Source: Lewinella cohaerens DSM 23179
Lineage (GTDB): Bacteria; Bacteroidota; Bacteroidia; Chitinophagales; Saprospiraceae
Length of the DNA stretch: 62,720 nucleotides
Direction of reading: 5' to 3'
Assembly: GCF_000379805.1 (NCBI RefSeq)
Contig: NZ_KB903576.1
Location: forward strand, 137,863-200,582
Position numbers and translations under genes: made by a program. The notes under the pieces are model-generated. The model had not been told where the DNA came from. It saw only the letters and a program-made list of their open reading frames with translations, and did no database searches. Below are positions 35,318 to 42,720 of the stretch, one piece after another. Numbering within the stretch: position 1 is the first letter of the stretch; the number at the start of each line of letters is the position of its first letter.

Positions 35318-36911
35318 AGTTGATTCCGGTTAAGCGGTGCATGGTGTAATCCATGGTGCTGAGGTCATTAAAATTAAATTTCTTTACATCATCGTGCCCA
35401 CAGGCGCGTGCAACTACCTTCATTAAGTCTGTCGTCGCTTCGAAGTAATTGTGGAGTTGTTGGGCCGAGGCTTCGACTATCAACCGACTCCTCAGGTCTT
35501 CTTTCTGGGTAGCAATACCTACTGGGCAATGATTTGAACCACAGGCACGCATACCCAAGCAGCCGATAGCTTGCAAGGCGGCATTGGATACAGCAATGGC
35601 ATCGGCACCCAACATCATTGCTTTAGCAAAATCTTCAGCCACACGTAACCCTCCGGTAATTACCAGCGTCACATCTTTACTGTTGCGTTTGTCCAAGTGT
35701 TTTCGAGCTCTTGCCAATGCAGGAATAGTGGGCACATTTATATTGTCCCGCAAAATGGTAGGTGCAGATCCTGTTCCGCCACCGCGACCATCAAGGATAA
35801 GATAATCGACGCCTACCGCAAGGGCAAAATCGATATCGGCTTCGATATGGCTGGCCGCAATCTTAAAACCTACGGGGATGCCTCCCGTTTTTTCTCTGAC
35901 CTGATCCGCTACTTCTTTAAAATCATCTACGGTCCGTAGGTCAGGAAAGGCAGCAGGAGAAATGGCCGTTTCACCCTCATTAATACCACGAACTTCAGCA
36001 ATTTCAGCAGTTACTTTATCGCCAGGTAGATGGCCGCCTGTACCTGTTTTTGCGCCTTGGCCGCCCTTGAAGTGAAAAGCTTGCGCTTTTTGTACTTTCT
36101 CCCAGCTGAATCCAAATTTTCCTGACGCCAATTCATAGAAATAACGCGAGTTGTTTTCCTGCTCTGCGGGTAGCATCCCACCCTCGCCACTACAAATACC
36201 AGTGCCTGATAGTTCAGCACCCATCGCCAGTGCGGTCTTCGCTTCCTTCGATAGTGCACCAAAACTCATATCGGAAACAAAAACAGGAATGTTTAATACC
36301 AGGGGTTTATTAGCCCTTGGTCCAATGACCACTTGGGTATTTACTTCATCTTCATCCATCAATGGGCGACTAGCCAATTGAGCAGGTAAAAACTGAATGT
36401 TTTCCCATTTTGGCAAAGTATTCCGATCTACCCCCATAGAGGCAGAAGGACCATGGTGGCCGTATTTTTTAAGACCATTTTTGGCTAATTCTTTGATGTA
36501 GCCGGTGTAAGGCTCGGTACTTTCGGGGTGGGTATCGGCGTAAGCTCCCAGGTAGACATCTCGGTCGAAGGGCTGGGGGTGCTCTTCCAAATAATCATCA
36601 ACTTCGGCTTCATCGATCCACACGGTATCGCCCTCGATCTTCGTCGTAAACTTGTGTAGCGCCTCGTCGTTGTTGTATTCACTCACTCCGGTATCATAGC
36701 GATAATCCCAGCCATGGAGGCCACAAATAAGGTTTTCTCCTTCAATAAACCCATCTGAGAGTAATGCTCCTCTATGCAAACAGCGGCCGTAGAGCGCTGA
36801 TACTTCATCGCCATAACGGATCAGTACTAAATCAAGACTTTTAACGAGTAAATGAGTAGGTTGCTTTTCTTCCAGTGCGGATAGAGAAAAGGCTTTGATG
36901 GGGGTTTGCAT
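35301..36911 (-). CDS. Rieske [2Fe-2S] domain fused to glutamate-synthase-type FMN domain
   Basis: This 536-residue protein starts from the ATG at 36911; 89 further upstream codons are open but lie in repeat DNA. Residues about 1-105 are a Rieske domain with 'CLHRGALL' and 'CGLHGWDY', spaced as C-x-H-x16-C-x2-H. The remainder is the GltB/GltS FMN-binding domain, including 'GGQGAKTGTGGHLPG', 'DGRGGGTGSAP' and the 3Fe-4S cysteines in 'CLGMRACGSNHCPVG' (C-x5-C-x4-C). The glutamine amidotransferase domain of true glutamate synthase is absent. It is a redox enzyme of uncertain reaction, perhaps fed electrons through the Rieske centre. Confidence 0.85.
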   Translation of the reverse strand: MQTPIKAFSLSALEEKQPTHLLVKSLDLVLIRYGDEVSALYGRCLHRGALLSDGFIEGENLICGLHGWDYRYDTGVSEYNNDEALHKFTTKIEGDTVWIDEAEVDDYLEEHPQPFDRDVYLGAYADTHPESTEPYTGYIKELAKNGLKKYGHHGPSASMGVDRNTLPKWENIQFLPAQLASRPLMDEDEVNTQVVIGPRANKPLVLNIPVFVSDMSFGALSKEAKTALAMGAELSGTGICSGEGGMLPAEQENNSRYFYELASGKFGFSWEKVQKAQAFHFKGGQGAKTGTGGHLPGDKVTAEIAEVRGINEGETAISPAAFPDLRTVDDFKEVADQVREKTGGIPVGFKIAASHIEADIDFALAVGVDYLILDGRGGGTGSAPTILRDNINVPTIPALARARKHLDKRNSKDVTLVITGGLRVAEDFAKAMMLGADAIAVSNAALQAIGCLGMRACGSNHCPVGIATQKEDLRSRLIVEASAQQLHNYFEATTDLMKVVARACGHDDVKKFNFNDLSTMDYTMHRLTGINYAGLQ

Positions 36912-37191
36912 AAGTGTTATAAAATGGTTTGAACTCAAGAAGGAGTATTTTTTTGAAATAGCATGTCCGTTGAAAAACACTTGGATGGTTTTGTCTGTAC
37001 ATCTGCTTTTGCAATCTACTTTTTTAAACTTTTGTTCGCTTACGCTAATATTGCTGCATTGTTTTCCGCACCCCGCACCCCGCACCAAAGTCAAAAGAGG
37101 GGAATCTGCCCCGTTGGGATGCCTTCGGCAAGTTCGGAAGTATTCATCGCACCCCGCACCCAAAAACGCACCTCGCACGTTTCCGCACCAC
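36912..37191. repeat. CGCACCCC-type short repeats between the fusion gene and lacI-type gene
   Basis: CCGCACCCCGCACCCCGCAC (about 37069-37088) and CGCACCCCGCACCC with later CGCACCTCGCAC (37149-37185) form short tandem direct repeats. The rest of the gap shows no gene and no promoter match. Confidence 0.5.
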
Positions 37192-38265
37192 TCAAATCAC
37201 TCCAACCAGAATATCTAAATTGCCTAAATAAGCCATGTTTTCCCGTACAACAATGTCTAGCGGGAGCAGTTTGTCTGGTGGAATATCCACTTGGCGCAAT
37301 AGGTAATCAGACAATGTAGAAGCCCCGATATATCCTTGCGCTTTGGGGTGCTGGTTGATGAGGAACTGGATGTTCCCCTGTTGGAGGGCAGCAAGATTGG
37401 TAGGGATAGGGTCAAACCCAACTATTGGCGGGATGGGGAGTCCTTGGTCTGCTAAAGCATTCGCTAGCAGGTGCGCGCGAGAATTGGTGACAAAGACGGC
37501 ACCAATATTATCATGCTTTTTATTTATCGTAGCCCACTTGTTTATTAAAGTTTGTGGGTTATCAAATGTGGTTATTTCTGCTGTTAGCGTAGGGATCGCA
37601 ATTTCAGACTGATTGAAGTAAGCACGGAACCCATGGGCTTTGGCTAGTAAGTGAGGGGCATTGTCTACCTGTTGTTCCAAGTGCAAAATGAGGGGTTGCT
37701 GACCTTTAGGTAAATTTAAGTGCAGCAAACGCGCACCCAAGAATCCTGCCTGGTATGCATCCTGCCCCACGTAGCAAAGGGCATTAGCCTCCGCCAAGCG
37801 GGTGTTGATCATGATGTAAGGAATCTCCAAGGCCTGTAATTGGCGCGCCAAATCCATCCCTTCCAGTTGAAAAAGTGGCGCAAAAAGAAAGGCTGCCGGA
37901 GGCTGAGAAAGAAGTCGGTTAGCGCATTCCGCAAAATGTCGGGGACTGGCCAGTTCAAAGTTCACCGTTTCAAGGTCCAGGCCAAAATGCTGTAGAGAAT
38001 GCTTGGCCCGTTGGATACCTTCGTGGATGGCCAGCCAGTATTCATCTGTTTCAGGGTAGGGGAGCAGTACTGCAAGCGTCAGGGTTCTATTGTAGGCGAG
38101 CGTACTGGCAATGAGGTTTCGTTCATAGCCCAGCTCTTCCATGGCTGCTTTTACCTTCTCCCGGGCTTTCGCCGAAACATCACCTCGTTGATGAAGAACA
38201 CGGTCGACCGTGCCAGTGGACACACCTGCTTGGGCTGCAATATCCTTGATCCGTATTCTTTTCAT
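37192..38265 (-). CDS. LacI-family transcriptional regulator
   Basis: This protein of 357 residues has the N-terminal helix-turn-helix 'IKDIAAQAGVSTGTVDRVLH' and the hinge 'ERNLIASTLAYNRT'. A periplasmic-binding-protein-like effector domain follows, with 'LAVLLPYPETDEYW' and 'VGFDPIPTNLAALQQGN'. It should bind a sugar-type ligand and repress or activate nearby genes. The gene immediately upstream on the same strand is the NagB-deacetylase fusion, whose promoter carries a 34-bp perfect palindrome of LacI-operator type, so a GlcN/GlcNAc-related signal is plausible. Confidence 0.9.
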   Translation of the reverse strand: MKRIRIKDIAAQAGVSTGTVDRVLHQRGDVSAKAREKVKAAMEELGYERNLIASTLAYNRTLTLAVLLPYPETDEYWLAIHEGIQRAKHSLQHFGLDLETVNFELASPRHFAECANRLLSQPPAAFLFAPLFQLEGMDLARQLQALEIPYIMINTRLAEANALCYVGQDAYQAGFLGARLLHLNLPKGQQPLILHLEQQVDNAPHLLAKAHGFRAYFNQSEIAIPTLTAEITTFDNPQTLINKWATINKKHDNIGAVFVTNSRAHLLANALADQGLPIPPIVGFDPIPTNLAALQQGNIQFLINQHPKAQGYIGASTLSDYLLRQVDIPPDKLLPLDIVVRENMAYLGNLDILVGVI

Positions 38266-38364
38266 CGCCTTTTGTTTTGTTCTATAATCCTCAATAGGCG
38301 CTTACCGTAAGACACAAAGTACTACTATTTTATTTTGAATTTTAGTGCTTTTATTCCTTTGTGT

Positions 38365-40320
38365 TTAGGGCAAATTAGGCAATTGCCATCGCTGGAAAGC
38401 TTCCATCGCCTCGTATTCTGCAAAACCCAACGCTCGGTAGGTTTGGGCGGTTTCTCGGTTGCGAGCCTCGGCCCGTTCCCAGAATTCTCGTTCGTCATTA
38501 CCGGGGAAAGGTGGCTGATCTTTTTGCGACTGGTGCATGTAAATGGCTTTCCGCTTTTTTACAACCTCTTCCGGGCTCAAAGGCACCGCCATTTCAATTT
38601 CGTGGATAGGCCATTCCTGCCAAGCACCGCGGTAAAGCCACAACCAGCAATCGTCCATCCATTTTTCTTCAGACAACTGCTCGAAAGCAGCGGTAATAAT
38701 ATCCAGGCAAACACGGTGGGTGCCGTTAGGGTCTGCCAAGTCCCCTGCAGCAAATACTTGATGGGGGCGGATCGTGTTTAGAAATTCCATTGTTTGCCCA
38801 ATGTCAGCAGGCCCCATCGGGTTTTTACGAACGGAACCGGTCTCATAAAATGGTAAGTCCAAAAAGTGAATTTGGCTGTCGGGTAGGCCACAAGAACGTG
38901 CTCCTGCACGCGCCTCACCCCGCCGAATCATTCCTTTTATGCTTCGTACTTCAGGGCTGTCGGGAACGCCAGCTTTCTTACGTTTAAGGTCTTTTCGTGC
39001 TTTTTTGAACAGCTTGCTGGCAGCTTCGTTAGTCAGTTCGTAAGTGCCACCAAATTCTTCCATAAATTCAATGAAACGTAGCGCATCGTAGTCGTGTACA
39101 GCAATATTGCCACTGGTCTGGTAGGCTACATGTACTTCGTGTCCCTGTTCTACCAACCGTAGGAAGGTTCCCCCCATACTGATAACATCATCATCAGGAT
39201 GCGGACTAAAAAGGACCACTCGCTTCTGAGCAGGGCGACTGCGCTCTGGCCGATGGGCGTCATCTACATTGGGTTTGCCACCCGGCCACCCGGTAATCGT
39301 GTGCTGTAGTTGATTAAATATCTTGATGTTGAGACTATAGGCCGATTCGTAAGCCAAAATAAGCTCGCCCAAGCTGTTTTCAGTATAATCTTCGTTGGTA
39401 AGTTTTAGGATGGGTTTTTCTAACTTTTGAGACAACCAAATGACGGCTTTGGCTGCTAGTTTGTCATCCCAGTTGCACATGCCTATCAGCCAGGGTGTCG
39501 CGATTTTAGTAAGTTCTTCGGCGGCAGCCTCGTCTACAAAAAAGCGGACATTAGGATGCTTTTGCAAAAACGAAGAGGGTAGGTTGGGGGTGACAGGACC
39601 TTCAACAGCGTCGCGCACAACGGCAGCTTTGTGCTGTCCCCAGGCAAGGAGATAAACGGTGCGTGCCTGCATAATGGATTGGATACCCATAGTGATCGCC
39701 CGGTAGGGGACATCCTCAAGCGTACCGAAGTCCTTAGCGGCATCCTTCCGAGTCAGGTTGTCAAGGCGTACCAATCGAGTTACAGAGCTTTCCCATGAAC
39801 CAGGCTCATTAAAGCCGATGTGCCCGGTACGGCCAATGCCCAGTAATTGAACATCAATGCCACCAACCAGCTTGATTTTCTTTTCGTAAGCTTCGCAATA
39901 AGCACCTACTTCTTCCAGTGGCACGGTACCGTCGGGGATGTTGATGTTCTCGGCAGGAATATCAACATGGTCAAAGAGGTATTCATGCATGAAATGCACG
40001 TAACTCTGCTGTGCAGTGGGCTCCAGTGGATAGTATTCATCAAGATTGAAAGAAATGACATTCTGAAAACTCAGCCCTTCTTCTTTGTGGAGCCGAATCA
40101 ACTCCTGATATACCCGAATAGGAGAGGAGCCAGTGGCTAGCCCTAAGACAATATTTTCACCTTCTTGCTGTCGTTGCCGAATAGCTAGGGCTATTGATTG
40201 TGCTACGTGGCGGGAAGCCTCTTCTGGCGAAGCCCATATCTTGACAGGAATACGCTCAACAGATTTGAAAGCATATTGTAAATAGCTGTTGGTGTGACCA
40301 TTGGTTTTGAGCAGGGACAT
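38365..40320 (-). CDS. nagB: Glucosamine-6-phosphate deaminase fused to a PIG-L/LmbE-type deacetylase domain
   Basis: This 651-residue cytoplasmic protein starts at the ATG at 40320. The N-terminal half is NagB, converting glucosamine-6-phosphate to fructose-6-phosphate and ammonia. It shows 'VLGLATGSSPIRVYQEL', the catalytic Asp region 'SFNLDEYYPL' and 'GRTGHIGFNEPGS'. From about residue 375 a PIG-L/LmbE zinc deacetylase domain begins, with 'SPHPDDDVISMGG' and a later His in 'NGTHRVCLDI'. This fusion is known in Bacteroidota and could combine deacetylation with deamination in amino-sugar use; that coupling is inferred. A -7 element and a palindromic operator lie just upstream. Confidence 0.92.
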   Translation of the reverse strand: MSLLKTNGHTNSYLQYAFKSVERIPVKIWASPEEASRHVAQSIALAIRQRQQEGENIVLGLATGSSPIRVYQELIRLHKEEGLSFQNVISFNLDEYYPLEPTAQQSYVHFMHEYLFDHVDIPAENINIPDGTVPLEEVGAYCEAYEKKIKLVGGIDVQLLGIGRTGHIGFNEPGSWESSVTRLVRLDNLTRKDAAKDFGTLEDVPYRAITMGIQSIMQARTVYLLAWGQHKAAVVRDAVEGPVTPNLPSSFLQKHPNVRFFVDEAAAEELTKIATPWLIGMCNWDDKLAAKAVIWLSQKLEKPILKLTNEDYTENSLGELILAYESAYSLNIKIFNQLQHTITGWPGGKPNVDDAHRPERSRPAQKRVVLFSPHPDDDVISMGGTFLRLVEQGHEVHVAYQTSGNIAVHDYDALRFIEFMEEFGGTYELTNEAASKLFKKARKDLKRKKAGVPDSPEVRSIKGMIRRGEARAGARSCGLPDSQIHFLDLPFYETGSVRKNPMGPADIGQTMEFLNTIRPHQVFAAGDLADPNGTHRVCLDIITAAFEQLSEEKWMDDCWLWLYRGAWQEWPIHEIEMAVPLSPEEVVKKRKAIYMHQSQKDQPPFPGNDEREFWERAEARNRETAQTYRALGFAEYEAMEAFQRWQLPNLP

Positions 40321-40344
40321 AAGGATTATGGTTAGATTCTGAGG

Positions 40345-40352
40345 CAAAGGTA
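40345..40352 (-). promoter_or_regulatory. -7 element (TACCTTTG) for the NagB fusion gene
   Basis: This is an exact TAnnTTTG match on the minus strand, 25 nt before the start codon. The palindrome at 40361 begins 8 nt further upstream and covers the expected -33 region. Confidence 0.6.
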
Positions 40353-40360
40353 AGAGAATT

Positions 40361-40394
40361 TCAAATAAACCGTGTGCGCACACGGTTTATTTGA
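40361..40394. promoter_or_regulatory. 34-bp perfect palindrome, probable LacI-family operator
   Basis: Each half reads TCAAATAAACCGTGTGC in opposite orientation, with no mismatch and a central CG, the centre expected for LacI-family operators. It overlaps the upstream part of the nagB promoter, and a LacI-type regulator gene lies directly downstream of nagB. Control of nagB by that regulator is inferred. Confidence 0.7.
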
Positions 40395-40470
40395 ATGTTA
40401 ATTTTTTAACCAACCATCATCAACCAACAACCCAATAAAACTAACTAACCCTTCATCCAACCTTTTTCCG

Positions 40471-40478
40471 TACCTTCG
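40471..40478 (+). promoter_or_regulatory. Candidate -7 element (TACCTTCG) for der
   Basis: This near-consensus TAnnTTYG lies 63 nt upstream of the der ATG. It is preceded by AACCATC-type repeats at 40407-40450. Confidence 0.35.
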
Positions 40479-40540
40479 CCCGCTGTTTTGGGATTTGCCA
40501 AGAAGTGCTTATTTTCCCAAAACGTAGAATACTAGAAGAA

Positions 40541-41842
40541 ATGGGAAATATAGTTGCAATTGTCGGTCGCCCCAACGTGGGTAAATCTACGCTCTACAAT
40601 CGAATGGTAGGAGAGCGCCAGGCCATTATTAATGATGAAAGTGGTGTTACCCGCGACCGCCAGTACGGCACCAGTAATTGGAACGGGAAAAACTTCACCA
40701 TCGTTGATACGGGTGGGTTCGTTCGTAACTCCGATGATGTTTTTGAGGCAGCTATCCGCTCGCAAGTTCAAATCGCGATTGAAGAGGCAGCAGTACTCAT
40801 TTTTATGGTGGATGTAACCACTGGCCTTACGGATCTCGACGAGCAGATCGCCGCTATGATACGGCGCACCAAGCAGCCAGTTTTGCTGGCGGTCAATAAG
40901 GTAGATAATAGCCAACGGCAGCTCGAAGCCAATGAGTTTTGGAGCCTGGGCTTTGAGCACACTTACTTTTTATCTTCTGTCACAGGCAGCGGTACGGGTG
41001 AAATATTGGATGCCCTCGCCGAACTTATTGAAGAAGAGGAAGAAGAGGAGACTGACCTGCCACGTCTGGCAATCGTAGGACAACCAAACGTAGGTAAATC
41101 CAGCCTTACTAATGCACTTTTGGGCGAAGACCGCAACATCGTTACCGATATTGCTGGTACTACCCGAGATTCGATTAATACCCATTACAAAAAATTCGAC
41201 AAAGAATTTCTCCTTGTCGATACTGCCGGTATCCGCAAGAAGAGTAAAGTACATGAGGATCTAGAGTTCTATTCCGTCATGCGAGCTATCAAAGCCATTG
41301 ACGAATCAGACGTTATTATCCTGATGATTGATGCCACCTTGGGCGTAGAATCTCAGGATATGTCGATCTTTAGCCTTATTCAGAAACGAAATAAGGGAGT
41401 CGTCATACTGATCAATAAGTGGGACCTCATGGAGAAGGAAACCAACACGGCCCGTGACTACGAAAAGGAAGTTCGTCGCCGTTTTGAGCCTTTTACCGAT
41501 GTGCCTATCATTTTCGTTTCTGCCCTCGAGAAACAGCGGATATTTAAAGCCGTTGAAGTTGCGCTGGAGGTCTACGAAAACCGTTCTCGCCGAATTTCTA
41601 CCTCTGTCCTCAACGACAAAATGCTTACGGCTATCGAACGTCACGGCCCTCCTGTTCACCGTGGGCGTGTTGCCAAAATAAAGTACGTCACCCAATTACC
41701 GATTGCCTATCCTGCATTCGCGTTTTTCTGTAACAATCCTAAGCATATCAAGGATAGCTACAAGAATTACCTCGAAAACCAAATCCGTTTCCATTTCAAT
41801 TTTACTGGGGTGCCGATTAGCGTGTTTTTTAGAAAAAAATAA
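40541..41842 (+). CDS. der: Ribosome biogenesis GTPase Der (EngA)
   Basis: This essential GTPase acts in 50S subunit assembly. From the ATG at 40541, preceded by AGAAGAA, the protein has 433 residues; an upstream in-frame start at 40505 would add 12 residues unlike the family. Two G domains are visible: 'GRPNVGKST' with 'DTGG' and 'NKVD', then 'GQPNVGKSS' with 'DTAGIRKK' and 'NKWD'. The C-terminal KH-like domain includes 'KIKYVTQLPIAYPAFAFFCN'. Two tandem G domains separate it from Era and other GTPases. Confidence 0.97.
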   Translation: MGNIVAIVGRPNVGKSTLYNRMVGERQAIINDESGVTRDRQYGTSNWNGKNFTIVDTGGFVRNSDDVFEAAIRSQVQIAIEEAAVLIFMVDVTTGLTDLDEQIAAMIRRTKQPVLLAVNKVDNSQRQLEANEFWSLGFEHTYFLSSVTGSGTGEILDALAELIEEEEEEETDLPRLAIVGQPNVGKSSLTNALLGEDRNIVTDIAGTTRDSINTHYKKFDKEFLLVDTAGIRKKSKVHEDLEFYSVMRAIKAIDESDVIILMIDATLGVESQDMSIFSLIQKRNKGVVILINKWDLMEKETNTARDYEKEVRRRFEPFTDVPIIFVSALEKQRIFKAVEVALEVYENRSRRISTSVLNDKMLTAIERHGPPVHRGRVAKIKYVTQLPIAYPAFAFFCNNPKHIKDSYKNYLENQIRFHFNFTGVPISVFFRKK

Positions 41843-41845
41843 GGG

Positions 41846-41949
41846 TTGGGGCCCGGTGCCTTCGGTACCACTGCTGTTCATTGTCCTTGTGGCGTTCCGC
41901 CACCGCGCTCACCTGTTCGTCGCACTTCGTAGAGACGTTGTACTGCAAT
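41846..41949 (+). repeat. REP-like repeat, family A copy 4, next to a transposase remnant
   Basis: GGGGCCCGGTGCC, GTTCATTGTCCTTG and a hairpin GTGGCG-TTC-CGCCAC (41889-41903) share the words and order of family A copies at 14271 and 18831. CGTAGAGACGTTGTACTGCA, a degenerate form of a palindrome common in Bacteroidota spacers, follows and runs into the transposase remnant. Confidence 0.6.
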
Positions 41950-42129
41950 GTTTGTGTCAGGCCTTATAAGTCTATCATTACCCGTGAGGGACGAAAGATA
42001 GATCCTGATTTTGCGTGGCAACCCCGTTTCTATGATCATATTATTCGCGATCATGCCTCCTTTCAGCGAATCACTTACTATATTGCCAAAAATCCGGCCA
42101 CATGGAGCAATCATCGGTCGGGAAAATGA
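41950..42129 (+). pseudogene. C-terminal remnant of a REP-associated (Y1/IS200-like, RAYT) transposase
   Basis: The frame reads 'YKSIITREGRKIDPDF', 'AWQPRFYDHIIRDHASFQRI' and 'TYYIAKNPATWSNHRSGK' before the stop. The 'WQ..FYDHIIRD..SF.RI..YI..NP..W' pattern is the typical end of TnpA-REP (RAYT) proteins. The HUH motif and catalytic Tyr regions are missing, so this is a dead 3' fragment. It begins at the edge of a family A repeat, the kind of sequence RAYTs mobilise. It ends 6 nt before the sigma factor gene. Confidence 0.75.
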
Positions 42130-42135
42130 GCTCGC

Positions 42136-42720
42136 ATGTTGCGTTTTTTACGTACTCAAAAGGAGGATGCTTCGGATACTGAATTGCTGACCCGTTTCCA
42201 GCAACAGGAAGATCGTCAGGCTCTGGCCGTCCTTTTCGATCGCTATATCGAACTCATCTATGGCCTTAGTTTACAGTATCTAAAAACGCCCAGTCGTGCA
42301 GAGGATGCTACACTGGCGATCTACGCCGAATTACAGCAAAAGCTACCTCACCATGAGGTGAAGAATTTCAAAAATTGGCTCTATACCTTTATTCGTAACC
42401 ATTGCTTGATGCAGTTGCGGAAGGAGAAAAAAATGATTACTGTAAATTATGATCCTGCTTTTATGCAATCCGATGCCGATTGGCATCTAAGTGACGGCCC
42501 ATCTGAAAAAGAGGAGCGGGAATCGGCCTTGGATTTCTGTTTAGAGCAGCTTAATGATCAACAAAAAGCCTGCGTTCAGTTGTTTTATTATAAAGGCCAC
42601 TCTTACAAAGAAATTGCGACCATGCGTAACGAAGAAGTAGGCCGGATCAGGTCTAATATTCAAAATGGTCGCCGTAATCTGAAAAACTGTATCGAAGGAC
42701 AGGAACAGCGGAATGAATAA
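42136..42720 (+). CDS. RNA polymerase sigma factor, ECF (sigma-70) family
   Basis: This protein of 194 residues has region 2 ('LAVLFDRYIELIYGLSLQYL', 'AEDATLAIYAELQQ', 'NWLYTFIRNHCL') and region 4 ('QQKACVQLFYYKGHSYKEIA'). It overlaps the next gene by 8 bases, and that gene encodes a single-span membrane protein with an anti-sigma-like start. Together they form a sigma/anti-sigma unit. Targets are unknown. Its start lies directly behind the transposase remnant, so its promoter must lie within or beyond repeat-derived DNA. Confidence 0.88.
   Translation: MLRFLRTQKEDASDTELLTRFQQQEDRQALAVLFDRYIELIYGLSLQYLKTPSRAEDATLAIYAELQQKLPHHEVKNFKNWLYTFIRNHCLMQLRKEKKMITVNYDPAFMQSDADWHLSDGPSEKEERESALDFCLEQLNDQQKACVQLFYYKGHSYKEIATMRNEEVGRIRSNIQNGRRNLKNCIEGQEQRNE

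Noticed and set aside
36895-37319. Overlapping plus-strand open frames of 107 and 118 codons
   Set aside because: They cross the CGCACCCC repeats and the ends of two well-supported minus-strand genes.
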